Below are positions 1 to 6,763 of a stretch of DNA of 17,908 bases, piece after piece. The notes under the pieces are model-generated. The model ran no database searches. It saw only the letters and a list, made by a program, of their open reading frames with translations, and was not told where the DNA came from. The position numbers and the translations under genes are program-made. The stretch covers positions 1 to 17,908 of the forward strand of contig JAAXTT010000018.1 in NCBI GenBank assembly GCA_013336365.1, in the 5' to 3' direction. Source of the stretch: Peptococcaceae bacterium. GTDB lineage: Bacteria; Bacillota; Desulfotomaculia; Desulfotomaculales; Desulfocucumaceae. The stretch's first letter is position 1. Every line of letters starts with the position of its first letter.

Positions 1-1208
1 ATAATAAATCTGGAGCCCTTTTCCGGGAGACTTTCTATTTTTATTGTTCCATGGTGTTCCTTAATTATCCACTGGGCGATGGCCAGTCCTAGGCCAGTCC
101 CCCCACTTTTTTTAGACCTGGCATCATCTACCCGGTAAAATCTTTCAAAAATTTTATCAAGATGCTTTTCATCAATTCCCTGGCCGGTATCTGAAACGGT
201 TATTTCTACACTGTTCCCAGCATCCTTCAACTCCAGAGTAATTTCTCCTGTTTGAGGAGTATATTTTATTGCATTATCCAGCAGGATAACAACAACCTGT
301 TGGATTCTGCTTTCATCACCCCAAAGCTTGACTTGGGAATAGATTGATGATTTCAGGGTAATATTTTTATTGACTGCCAATGGTTCAAAGGTTTTTAAAG
401 TGCGGACAAGGAGGCTGTCCAGATCAAATTCTTTGAACAACAGGATTTTTTGCTGAGAATCCGCTCGGGCTAGAAATAGCAAATCATTAACCAGGTCGGC
501 CATTCTTTCAGTTTCCTTTTTTATGTTATCCAACCATTTCTCCTGGTTTTCTACAGACTGGTGAGGATTATCCAAAACCACCTCCAAGTTTGTTTGGATA
601 ACTGAAAGAGGTGTTCTAAGCTCATGAGAGGCATCTGCAACGAAGTTTTTCTGTCTTTCCCAGGATTTTTTTATTGGTCGCAATGCTTTTTCAGCAACAT
701 AAAGACTGCTCAAGAAAACCAGGGTCAAGCCAAATAAGCTACTGATGATAAGAGCAGTCAGTAGTTCTTCCAAAACCTTGTTTTCATAGTCATCCGAGAC
801 AAAAACGATGGTAGCTTCAGTACGGTTTTTTTCCGGTGATATGAGAAAACTCAAGGATTTATTATCCTGAAGCCAAAGCCTTCCTGTTGGTTTGCCTGAA
901 TTCAGAGCAGTATCTGCCAGAATCTGGATTTGCTCAGGAGGCATCGGTACACGAGCTGAAATTTTAGTGAATTTCCCCGAGTTATTTATTACTACATAAA
1001 AATAATTCAACCTATTTCTTTCTTCACCTTCAGTGGGGTATAAAGCCTCTGTTTCGGAATCGGAGGCTATCATAAGCATAAGCTGCCGGGTTTGTATTTC
1101 CAGGTTATGACGGGTAATGATGTAGATTCCGGAGGTAAGGAATAAAATAATGAGACCGGTTATGCCTACATTGATAAAAGTCAGTTTTAATTTAAGGCTG
1201 TTAAACAT
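1..1208 (-). CDS. Sensor histidine kinase, 3' end cut by the window edge
   Basis: Membrane sensor kinase that phosphorylates the response regulator encoded just upstream. Translating the minus strand from ATG at 1208-1206 gives 402 complete codons with no stop before the edge. A first membrane helix lies at about residues 9-31, an extracytoplasmic sensor region of roughly 115 residues follows, and a second helix lies at about 150-170. The kinase core has the H-box ASHELRTPLS with the phospho-accepting His195, the N-box LLDNAIKYTP near 309-318, G1 DTGQGI near 340-345, an F-box FERFYRVD and G2 GTGLGL near 370-375, so only the last few residues are missing. The start overlaps the regulator stop by 8 nt, and an AAGGAAGG ribosome site sits inside the regulator's end, indicating translational coupling. 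The sensed signal cannot be read from the sequence. Confidence 0.93.
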   Translation of the reverse strand, partial: MFNSLKLKLTFINVGITGLIILFLTSGIYIITRHNLEIQTRQLMLMIASDSETEALYPTEGEERNRLNYFYVVINNSGKFTKISARVPMPPEQIQILADTALNSGKPTGRLWLQDNKSLSFLISPEKNRTEATIVFVSDDYENKVLEELLTALIISSLFGLTLVFLSSLYVAEKALRPIKKSWERQKNFVADASHELRTPLSVIQTNLEVVLDNPHQSVENQEKWLDNIKKETERMADLVNDLLFLARADSQQKILLFKEFDLDSLLVRTLKTFEPLAVNKNITLKSSIYSQVKLWGDESRIQQVVVILLDNAIKYTPQTGEITLELKDAGNSVEITVSDTGQGIDEKHLDKIFERFYRVDDARSKKSGGTGLGLAIAQWIIKEHHGTIKIESLPEKGSRFI

Positions 1209-1884
1209 GGGTTCCTTCCTTTAGGCAATATCCTATGCCCCTTATTGTTTCAATGTTTACCCCACATATTTTGGGATCTATCTTTTTACGCAGATAGTGA
1301 ATATATATTTCCACATTGTTAATATCCACTTCAGTTTCAAGGCCCCAAACCCGGGAAAGTATCTGATCTTTTGTAAGCACCTGTTCCTTGTTGCGCATAA
1401 ATAGCTCCAAAAGCTGTGATTCCTTTAGGGTCAGCTTTATTGGCTGATCCCCGGATACTATCTCGCAGCGCAGAGGATCAAGGGTAAGGCAGGCCACATG
1501 TAACTTTTCTCCATCAAATTGTGTAGAGTGCCGTCTGGACAAGGTTCTGATTCTGGCTAACAGTTCAGGGGTAGCAAAGGGTTTTACCAAGTAATCGTCT
1601 GCTCCTGAATCTAAGCCTTCAACCCTATCTTCTACTGCATCTTTTGCTGTAAGTAGAAGCACCGGGGTTGTAATCCCTTGAAGTCTTATTTCCTTTAAGA
1701 GAGCGACCCCTTCTTTGCCGGGTAGCATTCTGTCTAAAATTATCAGATCATAGATTCCCGACTCCGCCATATCCTGACCGGTTATACCGTCAAAAGCAAC
1801 ATCAACAGCATATTTATTTTTTTCTAAAATATAGACAAGTGCTTCAGAAAGCCTAAGCTCATCCTCTATTAGTAGCAATCTCAT
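1201..1884 (-). CDS. OmpR/PhoB-family response regulator
   Basis: Two-component DNA-binding regulator of 227 residues, a normal family length. The receiver domain (about 1-115) has the acidic pair E7/D8, phospho-acceptor D51 in LIILDRMLPG, T79 in LLTAKD and K101 in VKPF. The C-terminal winged helix (about 128-222) has the typical ending VEIYIHYLRKKID...ETIRGIGYCL. The ATG at 1884 is preceded on the minus strand by GGGGGTG. It is the first gene of the operon, with the kinase overlapping its end. The intergenic region upstream contains an 18-bp tandem half-site box oriented toward this gene, so autoregulation is likely (inference). The subfamily cannot be assigned to a named system. Confidence 0.95.
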   Translation of the reverse strand: MRLLLIEDELRLSEALVYILEKNKYAVDVAFDGITGQDMAESGIYDLIILDRMLPGKEGVALLKEIRLQGITTPVLLLTAKDAVEDRVEGLDSGADDYLVKPFATPELLARIRTLSRRHSTQFDGEKLHVACLTLDPLRCEIVSGDQPIKLTLKESQLLELFMRNKEQVLTKDQILSRVWGLETEVDINNVEIYIHYLRKKIDPKICGVNIETIRGIGYCLKEGTHV

Positions 1885-1904
1885 TAGGCACCCCCTTTAT
1901 TTTA

Positions 1905-1938
1905 ATTCTATAGCTATTTTCTTAAAATTACCTTAAAA
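1905..1938 (-). promoter_or_regulatory. Promoter and regulator box of the two-component operon
   Basis: On the minus strand the box TTTTAAGGTAATTTTAAG (1938-1921) is a direct repeat of TTTTAAG with an 11-bp period, the usual arrangement for OmpR-family regulators. Ten bases downstream is a -10-like TAGAAT (1910-1905), so the box overlaps where a -35 would be. That geometry suits activation by a bound regulator. It mirrors the box on the other strand at 1955-1972. Binding by this particular regulator is inferred. Confidence 0.5.
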
Positions 1939-1954
1939 AAACAAATATTATTTT

Positions 1955-1988
1955 TTCCAAGGTAATTCCAAGATAGGTATTGCATAAT
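1955..1988 (+). promoter_or_regulatory. Promoter and regulator box of the divergent membrane protein gene
   Basis: TTCCAAGGTAATTCCAAG (1955-1972) is a direct repeat of TTCCAAG with an 11-bp period. It matches the minus-strand box at 1938-1921 in 14 of 18 positions (TTNNAAGGTAATTNNAAG). It ends exactly 10 bp before a -10-like CATAAT (1983-1988), the same spacing as on the other side. This suggests that one regulator drives both directions. No good -35 hexamer is present, consistent with activator dependence. Confidence 0.5.
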
Positions 1989-2039
1989 AATCAATAACAG
2001 AAACAGAAAAAAACAAATAAAACAATGGGGGAATGAAGA

Positions 2040-2603
2040 GTGAATTTTTTGGAAAAGCTTAAAGCAATCAATAAAAAATGGCTTTATCTGCTGATTGGGG
2101 CAATTGTTGCCGGGTTGTTGATTATGATTACCGGTGCCATACTTCACTGGAAATTTGAGAAAGAATTTGTGCAGCTCAACCCGGTAAAAACCAGCTCAGT
2201 ATATCGGGACCTGATTCTTTTGGAGAATACCGGAAATTTGAGGATCAGCTCAGAGCAGGCAAAAGCAATTTTGCCTTTGGTGGAAAAGATGAGCAATGCA
2301 GAGGATGAGGTCAAGACTGATTTATCAAACCAGGTTTATAGTCAGCTAAATCCTCAGCAGATACAGTTGTTGCTAAACAAAGGAGATAATTTCAGACAGG
2401 ACCGCAAGGAGGTATCTCCAAGGGGAGAAGATGAGTTTTCTAAGCGGGAGTTTGAAAAGCCAAGATTAAGAGAAAACAATGATATTTTAGTACAGTCCCT
2501 GCCTGAGGTTACTATTAAAATGCTGAAGGAGAAACTTGTAGCAGTTCCTCAAAATGCAGAGGTTACAGGTGAAAAAATAATCCAGATAATTCCTAAATCC
2601 TGA
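2040..2603 (+). CDS. Hypothetical single-pass membrane protein, probable target of the divergent regulator
   Basis: A 187-residue protein that I do not recognise as a named family. It starts at GTG 2040 with a GGGGGA ribosome site about 8 bases upstream. A short basic N-terminus is followed by one hydrophobic segment at about 14-36, and the rest is likely extracytoplasmic. The soluble part has a helical stretch, ISSEQAKAILPLVEKM (69-84), and then SQLNPQQIQLLL (101-112). The 'x-x-EQ ... LxPxQ' pattern is reminiscent of small CpxP/Spy-like envelope stress proteins, but this is only a resemblance. A charged, Arg/Glu/Lys-rich stretch follows at about 115-145. Its position opposite the two-component operon, with a mirrored regulator box, suggests it is controlled by that system or feeds back on the kinase (inference). 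Confidence 0.75.
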   Translation: MNFLEKLKAINKKWLYLLIGAIVAGLLIMITGAILHWKFEKEFVQLNPVKTSSVYRDLILLENTGNLRISSEQAKAILPLVEKMSNAEDEVKTDLSNQVYSQLNPQQIQLLLNKGDNFRQDRKEVSPRGEDEFSKREFEKPRLRENNDILVQSLPEVTIKMLKEKLVAVPQNAEVTGEKIIQIIPKS

Positions 2604-2624
2604 GATAAATAGTATAGAGCAATA

Positions 2625-2670
2625 AATATGAAGGAACTAACCTTTTGCAAAAGGTTAGTTCCTTCATATT
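2625..2670. terminator. 46-bp perfect palindrome, possible terminator
   Basis: A perfect inverted repeat centred between 2647 and 2648, with the core AACCTTTTGCAAAAGGTT. As RNA it would form a very stable hairpin 22 bp after the stop of the 2040 gene. It is not followed by a clean T run (the next bases are cagaggtaca), so it is not a textbook intrinsic terminator. A terminator or mRNA-end hairpin is the simplest reading. Confidence 0.45.
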
Positions 2671-2695
2671 CAGAGGTACAGCTTCAAAATCAGCA

Positions 2696-2723
2696 TTGAT
2701 TGAAAATATAGAAGGGTTATGAT
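2696..2723 (+). promoter_or_regulatory. Probable promoter of the PhnA-family gene
   Basis: TTGATT (2696-2701), a 16-bp spacer and TATGAT (2718-2723) resemble a vegetative sigma promoter. Transcription would begin near 2730, which is after the in-frame ATG at 2719. This supports translation from ATG 2776 instead. Confidence 0.45.
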
Positions 2724-2775
2724 AGCATATGTAGCTAAACAGAGAAAAATAATATTAGAAAAGGACGAATATAAT

Positions 2776-3111
2776 ATGTCAGATTTGCCCAGCTGTTCAA
2801 AATGCAATTCAATTTACACATATGAAGACGGAAGCTTGGTTATATGTCCGGAATGTGGCTTTGAAAGAAGCCTGCAGTCAGAAGGCAGTGAGGAAAAGGA
2901 TGTTGTCAGAGATGCCAATGGAAATGAGTTGAATGATGGTGACTCTATTACAGTAATTAAGGATTTAAAAGTAAAGGGCAGCTCCTTGGTCATAAAAAAA
3001 GGGATTAAGGTAAAAAACATACGTTTGGTTGATGGGGACCACAATATTGATTGTAAGATCGATGGGATAGGGGATATGAAATTAAAATCCGAATTTGTAA
3101 AGAAGGTTTAA
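2776..3111 (+). CDS. phnA: PhnA-family zinc-ribbon protein
   Basis: Small protein of 111 residues, the usual length of the PhnA family (historically named from the phosphonate operon, although its role there is doubtful). An N-terminal zinc ribbon is formed by C7xxC10 and C24xxC27 within MSDLPSCSKCNSIYTYEDG and VICPEC. A C-terminal beta-rich domain follows, with DANGNELNDGDSITVIKDLKVKG, a typical PhnA signature. I chose ATG 2776 over the in-frame ATG 2719. Family members start as MS..PxCxKCxS, an AAAAGGAC site lies about 10 bases upstream, and a promoter -10 overlaps 2719. No phosphonate genes are nearby, so the function remains unknown. It is probably cytoplasmic. Confidence 0.88.
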   Translation: MSDLPSCSKCNSIYTYEDGSLVICPECGFERSLQSEGSEEKDVVRDANGNELNDGDSITVIKDLKVKGSSLVIKKGIKVKNIRLVDGDHNIDCKIDGIGDMKLKSEFVKKV

Positions 3112-3134
3112 TGATTTTTTGGGTCGAAACAGGA

Positions 3135-3140
3135 TATAAT
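3135..3140 (+). promoter_or_regulatory. Possible -10 element for the small lysine-rich gene
   Basis: A perfect TATAAT lies 47 bp before the ATG at 3188. The -35 region is poor: TGATTT at 3112-3117 is 17 bp away. It is plausible because the upstream PhnA gene stops at 3111 and a strong ribosome site follows. Confidence 0.3.
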
Positions 3141-3187
3141 AAGCATGAGGGGTACAGGAAAACAATAAATCTTGGGAGGTAACTATT

Positions 3188-3304
3188 ATGGGAGACAAAA
3201 GTCCTAAAAAGAAGGAAGAAAAAAAGAAAAAAGCTGAGAAAAATCTTATTACCTCAACAGATTCTTCAACAGCACCGGTAAAAAAACCAAAAAAAACATA
3301 TTAG
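3188..3304 (+). CDS. Small lysine-rich protein of 38 residues
   Basis: A short reading frame starting MGDKSPKKKEEKKKKAEK and ending KKPKKTY. An excellent ribosome site, GGGAGGTAA, lies about 6 bases before the ATG, and a TATAAT lies further upstream. About 40 percent of residues are lysine; the middle is Ser/Thr rich (LITSTDSSTAPV). It has no membrane segment and no cysteines. The opening MGDKSPK resembles short basic proteins that I recall from many Firmicutes genomes, always uncharacterised. I infer it is expressed because the translation signals are stronger than for many neighbours. A nucleic-acid or membrane-surface contact would fit the charge, but nothing in the sequence demonstrates it. 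Confidence 0.7.
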   Translation: MGDKSPKKKEEKKKKAEKNLITSTDSSTAPVKKPKKTY

Positions 3305-3334
3305 TTTTCAAGTCAAAGTTTGATAAAACTGTAA

Positions 3335-3453
3335 TTGATGAGCAGTTAGCATGAAAATCAGCTGCTCATCAAAACACCTATTCCACATGAGCGCTTTTTC
3401 AAGAGAGTAGGCGCCTGGGTTTTCTCTCTTTGACTCAAGGGTAATAGGGTCAA
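3335..3453 (+). ncRNA. Structured leader upstream of mobB, candidate attenuator
   Basis: The 218-bp gap between 3305 and 3522 holds no gene but has several pairing elements. An 11-bp hairpin pairs 3335-3345 with 3362-3372 around a 16-nt loop. AAGAGAG (3401-3407) pairs with CTCTCTT (3424-3430). CCTATT (3377-3382) can pair with AATAGG (3443-3448). TTGACTC (3430-3436) can pair with GGGTCAA (3447-3453), which occupies the 5' side of the terminator at 3448-3476, so the two folds are mutually exclusive. I could not match it to a known riboswitch consensus (molybdenum cofactor, ZTP, THF, T-box). Regulation by attenuation is inferred. Confidence 0.4.
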
Positions 3454-3481
3454 TCTGACAAAAAGTCAGATTGACCTTTTT
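3448..3481 (+). terminator. Intrinsic terminator before mobB
   Basis: A perfect 12-bp stem, GGTCAATCTGAC / GTCAGATTGACC, with an AAAAA loop is followed by TTTTT and, after a short break, another T run. It lies 41 bp before the mobB start. No convincing promoter is visible between it and mobB, so it may be a regulated terminator in the leader and not only the end of the upstream gene. Confidence 0.85.
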
Positions 3482-3522
3482 GATATTTTTGAACTCTTTA
3501 TAAATCGGAGAATATTTATTTT

Positions 3523-4038
3523 ATGGATAATCAGCCTGTGATTCCGGTAATATTCATTACCGGATATTCAAATTCCGGGAAGACCACAGTTATTGTGGAA
3601 ATAGTTAAGATTATGAAAACCAGAGGATACGAGATTGCAGTAGTCAAGCATGCGTCTCATGGATATCAACTGGATTCGGAAGGTAAGGATTCTTACTTGT
3701 TTTATCAGGCAGGGGCTGACAAGGTTGTTGTGGCAGGACCTAAGTCTCTGACTATTCATGAGCGTTATGACAAGCTGCCCCCTTTAGGGGAAATATGTGA
3801 CAGAATCTCAGGGGTAGATTTGATAATTGTTGAGGGCTTTAAAAGGAATCCAGGTCCTAAGATAGAAGTTTCTAGAAAGAATTTTTCAATGGGTCTTTTA
3901 CCCCAGGCGGAAAATATAATTGCTGTTGTAAGCGATGAGCCTATGGAAGAAGGGGTACCATGCTATTCATTATATATGCTTGAGGAACTGGTGGATTTTA
4001 TTATCAAGCATCTCTCAATAGAAAAAAATGATAATTAA
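3523..4038 (+). CDS. mobB: Molybdopterin-guanine dinucleotide biosynthesis protein MobB
   Basis: P-loop GTPase-like protein that assists MobA in making the guanine dinucleotide form of molybdopterin, the bis-MGD cofactor of formate dehydrogenases. At 171 residues it has the normal size. The Walker A motif GYSNSGKTT is at 14-22. The family signature VVKHASHGYQLDSEGKDSY (about 41-59) and the segment VDLIIVEGFKRNPGPKIEV (about 109-127) are both present. The ATG at 3523 has a GGAGA site about 11 bases upstream. It lies 37 bp before the formate dehydrogenase and reads in the same direction, so it supplies cofactor to that enzyme in all likelihood. The upstream leader terminator may control it. Confidence 0.95.
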   Translation: MDNQPVIPVIFITGYSNSGKTTVIVEIVKIMKTRGYEIAVVKHASHGYQLDSEGKDSYLFYQAGADKVVVAGPKSLTIHERYDKLPPLGEICDRISGVDLIIVEGFKRNPGPKIEVSRKNFSMGLLPQAENIIAVVSDEPMEEGVPCYSLYMLEELVDFIIKHLSIEKNDN

Positions 4039-4075
4039 TATAGACGACAAAGATTTGTCAGGGAGGGCTGAATAA

Positions 4076-6763
4076 ATGAAGATGGTGGATCTGAAAATAG
4101 ACGGCCGGGAGGTAAAATTTCCTTCAGGGACTACAGTTCTTGAAGCAGCGGAGGAATTAGGTATAGACATTCCTCGTCTTTGCCATGATCCTGAATTGAC
4201 TCAATATGGAGGCTGTCGGTTATGTGTTGTGGAAATCAAGGGCATGAGGAATCTTGCCGCCTCATGTGTTACTGCAGTCAGCCCGGGCATGGAGGTTTTA
4301 ACCGGTTCTGCTCCGGTTATAGAGGCAAGAAAAAGCATACTTGAGCTGCTTATGGCAAATCACCCCAATGACTGTTTGACCTGTGAGAAAATGGGGGACT
4401 GCCGACTAGCCGATTATTGTTATCTTTATGGAGTTAAAAAAGGCTCTATGGAAGGGGAAAGTCATAACTATGTTTTAGAGGATCAAAATCCTTTTATTGT
4501 CAGGGATCTAAACAAGTGCATCCTTTGTGGCAAGTGCATAAGAGCCTGTAGTGAAATTACCGGTAAGGATGTGCTGGATTTTTCCTACCGGGGCTTTGAT
4601 ACTAAGGTTACTGCCTTTGGAGATTCCCCCCTATTAGAATCAGATTGTATATTTTGCGGAAATTGTATTGCTGTATGCCCAACGGGCGCCTTAATGGAAA
4701 AGCAAATCAAGAATAAAGCACGGCAATGGGATATTAAAAAGGTAAAAACTACCTGTCCTTTCTGTGGAACCGGATGCAACTTTGATCTTTGTGTTAAGAA
4801 TGGGGAGGTAATAAGTGTTGCCTCAAATCCTACCAGCGTGGTTAACGGACGTGCCCTGTGCATAAAGGGCAGATTTGGCTGGGACTATATTTATCATCCC
4901 AAAAGGATCAGAACTCCCTTAATCAAGAAAAACGGAGAGTTTGTTCCAGCTAGCTGGGATGAGGCTCTGGATCTTGTCAGCACACGTTTTAAGGAAATAA
5001 GTGCTAATAATGGTGCCGATTCCTTTGCAGCATTAAGTTCAGCCAGATGTACAAATGAAGAAAACTATCTATTTCAGAAGTTTGTAAGGGTGGTGATGGG
5101 CACAAATAATATTGACCACTGTGCCCGTACTTGACACGCTCCAACAGTGGCCGGTCTGGCCACTTCCTTTGGCAGTGGGGCTATGACAAACTCGATTTCT
5201 GAAATAAAGGATGCAGAGCTTCTTTTTCTTTTTGGGACCAATACTACCGAAGCCCACCCTATTATTGGATATAAGATGAGACAGGCAGCAAGAAAGGGTG
5301 CTAAACTGATAGTTGTTGACCCAAGAAGGATTGAGCTTGCAGAGGAAGCTGATTATTGGCTCAGAATAAATCCAGGTACAGATATTCCACTTATTAATGG
5401 CTTGATGCATATTATCATTAATGAAGGGATGGAGGATCAGTCATATATCGAAGAAAGAACAGAAAATTATCAGGAAGTAAGGGAAACGGTAAAGAGCTAT
5501 ACTCCTGAATATGTATCAAAGCTGACTGGGGTTTCTATTGAGGACCTATATTCGGTTGCCAGGCTGTATGCATTGACAGATAAGGCAATGCTTTTTTATA
5601 CCCTAGGCATTACAGAGCATGTCTGCGGTACCAGCAATGTAATGAGCATTGCAAACCTTGCTTTACTAACCGGTCATTTGGGTCGGCCAAGTACCGGAGT
5701 TAATCCTATTCGTGGGCAAAATAATGTTCAAGGCGCTTGTGACATGGGAGCTTTGCCCAATGTATATCCCGGCTATCAATCGGTGACAGATTCAGCAGCA
5801 AGGGAAAAATTTGAAAAGGCTTGGGGTAAATCGTTAGATAAAGAAAAGGGTCTGATGATTCCTGAAATGTTTGATGAAGCTCATTCGGGTGGAATCAAGG
5901 CAATGTACATATGGGGTGAAAATCCTGTACTTTCTGACCCAAACAGCAATCACATCCGCTCAGGGTTGGAAAAACTGGAGTTTCTTGTTGTGCAGGAGCT
6001 TTTTCTTACAGAAACAGCAGAATATGCTGATGTGGTTTTTCCTGCAGCCAGCTTTGCTGAAGCAGATGGAACCTTCACCAATACAGAACGCAGAGTTCAA
6101 AGGGTGAGGAAGGCAATTGAACCTTTGGCAGGCTTGAATAATTGGCAGATATTTATTTCTTTAGCCTCAAGAATGGGCCATTCCTGGAAATATCGAGGTG
6201 CAGAGGAGATATTTGATGAGATGGCTCCTTTGACCCCCTCATATTGCGGAATAAATTATTCCAGAATAGACGACACCGGTATTCAGTGGCCTTGTCCTAC
6301 TCCTGATCATCCTGGGACCGCCTGTCTTCATGACCGTTGCTTTACCAGAGGTAAAGGCCTTTTTCAGGGTATAGAGCATATACCTCCCGGAGAAATACCA
6401 GACAGTGAGTACCCCTTTCTTCTATCTACAGGAAGGATATTGCAGCACTACAATGTAACTACAACCTATTCAGCAGGCATTAACAGTATTTGGTCAGAGG
6501 AATATGCCGAGGTTAATCCACTTGATGCCTCAAAGCTTGGAATTGAAACAGGAAACAAGGTAAAGGTGGCCTCCAGACGAGGAGAGCTTACCACCAGAAT
6601 AAGGGTTACAGACCGAGTTCCTCCCGGAATAATTTGGATGTCATTTCATTACAAGGAAAGTCCGACTAATGTTTTGACAAGTCATGCAGTGGATCCTATT
6701 ACAAAAACCGGTGAGTATAAAATTTGTGCAGTCAAGGTGGAGAAGGAATCGGTGGATATTTAA
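4076..6763 (+). CDS. fdhA: Selenocysteine formate dehydrogenase, molybdopterin (Mo/W) catalytic subunit
   Basis: Oxidises formate to CO2 or runs the reverse reaction. One protein of 895 residues is made by reading UGA at 5132-5134 as selenocysteine 353, in the context DHCART-U-HAPTVAGLATSFGSG; the frame continues unbroken. Domains in order: a plant-type [2Fe-2S] domain with C36, C47, C50, C64; a NuoG-like His/Cys cluster site with H96, C100, C103, C109; two [4Fe-4S] sites with C148/151/154/158 and C191/194/197/201; the cluster of the catalytic domain with C227, C230, C234, C262; the bis-MGD domains; and a C-terminal molydopterin dinucleotide-binding domain from about 770. This multi-cluster length fits clostridial FdhA/FdhF2-type enzymes that pass electrons to NAD(P)H, ferredoxin or a hydrogenase partner. 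No partner gene is in the window. The ATG has GGGAGGG 8 bases upstream. Confidence 0.96.
5132..5164 (+). promoter_or_regulatory. Selenocysteine UGA codon with bacterial SECIS hairpin
   Basis: Eleven bases after the UGA (5132-5134) a perfect 7-bp stem, AGTGGCC (5146-5152) with GGCCACT (5158-5164), closes the loop GGTCT. The loop and its distance from the UGA agree with the SelB-binding element of Escherichia coli fdhF. This explains why the formate dehydrogenase continues past the stop codon; it is not a broken gene. Confidence 0.93.

Noticed and set aside
2625..2670. Miniature transposon or insertion remnant
   Set aside because: No target-site duplication, no second copy in the window and no transposase; the hairpin alone does not support mobility.
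3385..3425. ZTP or THF riboswitch in the leader, suggested by GCGCCTGGG and GAGAGTAG
   Set aside because: Only these short strings match; the remaining conserved parts of either class (for example the GACUGGCG and GGGGAGC segments of ZTP) are missing and the spacing is too short.
5069..5410. Minus-strand open frame across the selenocysteine site
   Set aside because: It lies entirely inside the formate dehydrogenase gene, has no recognisable motif and is low-complexity lysine/serine rich.
4076..6763. Formate dehydrogenase as a pseudogene or two separate genes split by an in-frame stop
   Set aside because: The stop is UGA at the known selenocysteine position, followed by a SECIS-type hairpin, and the same frame continues with all expected domains.
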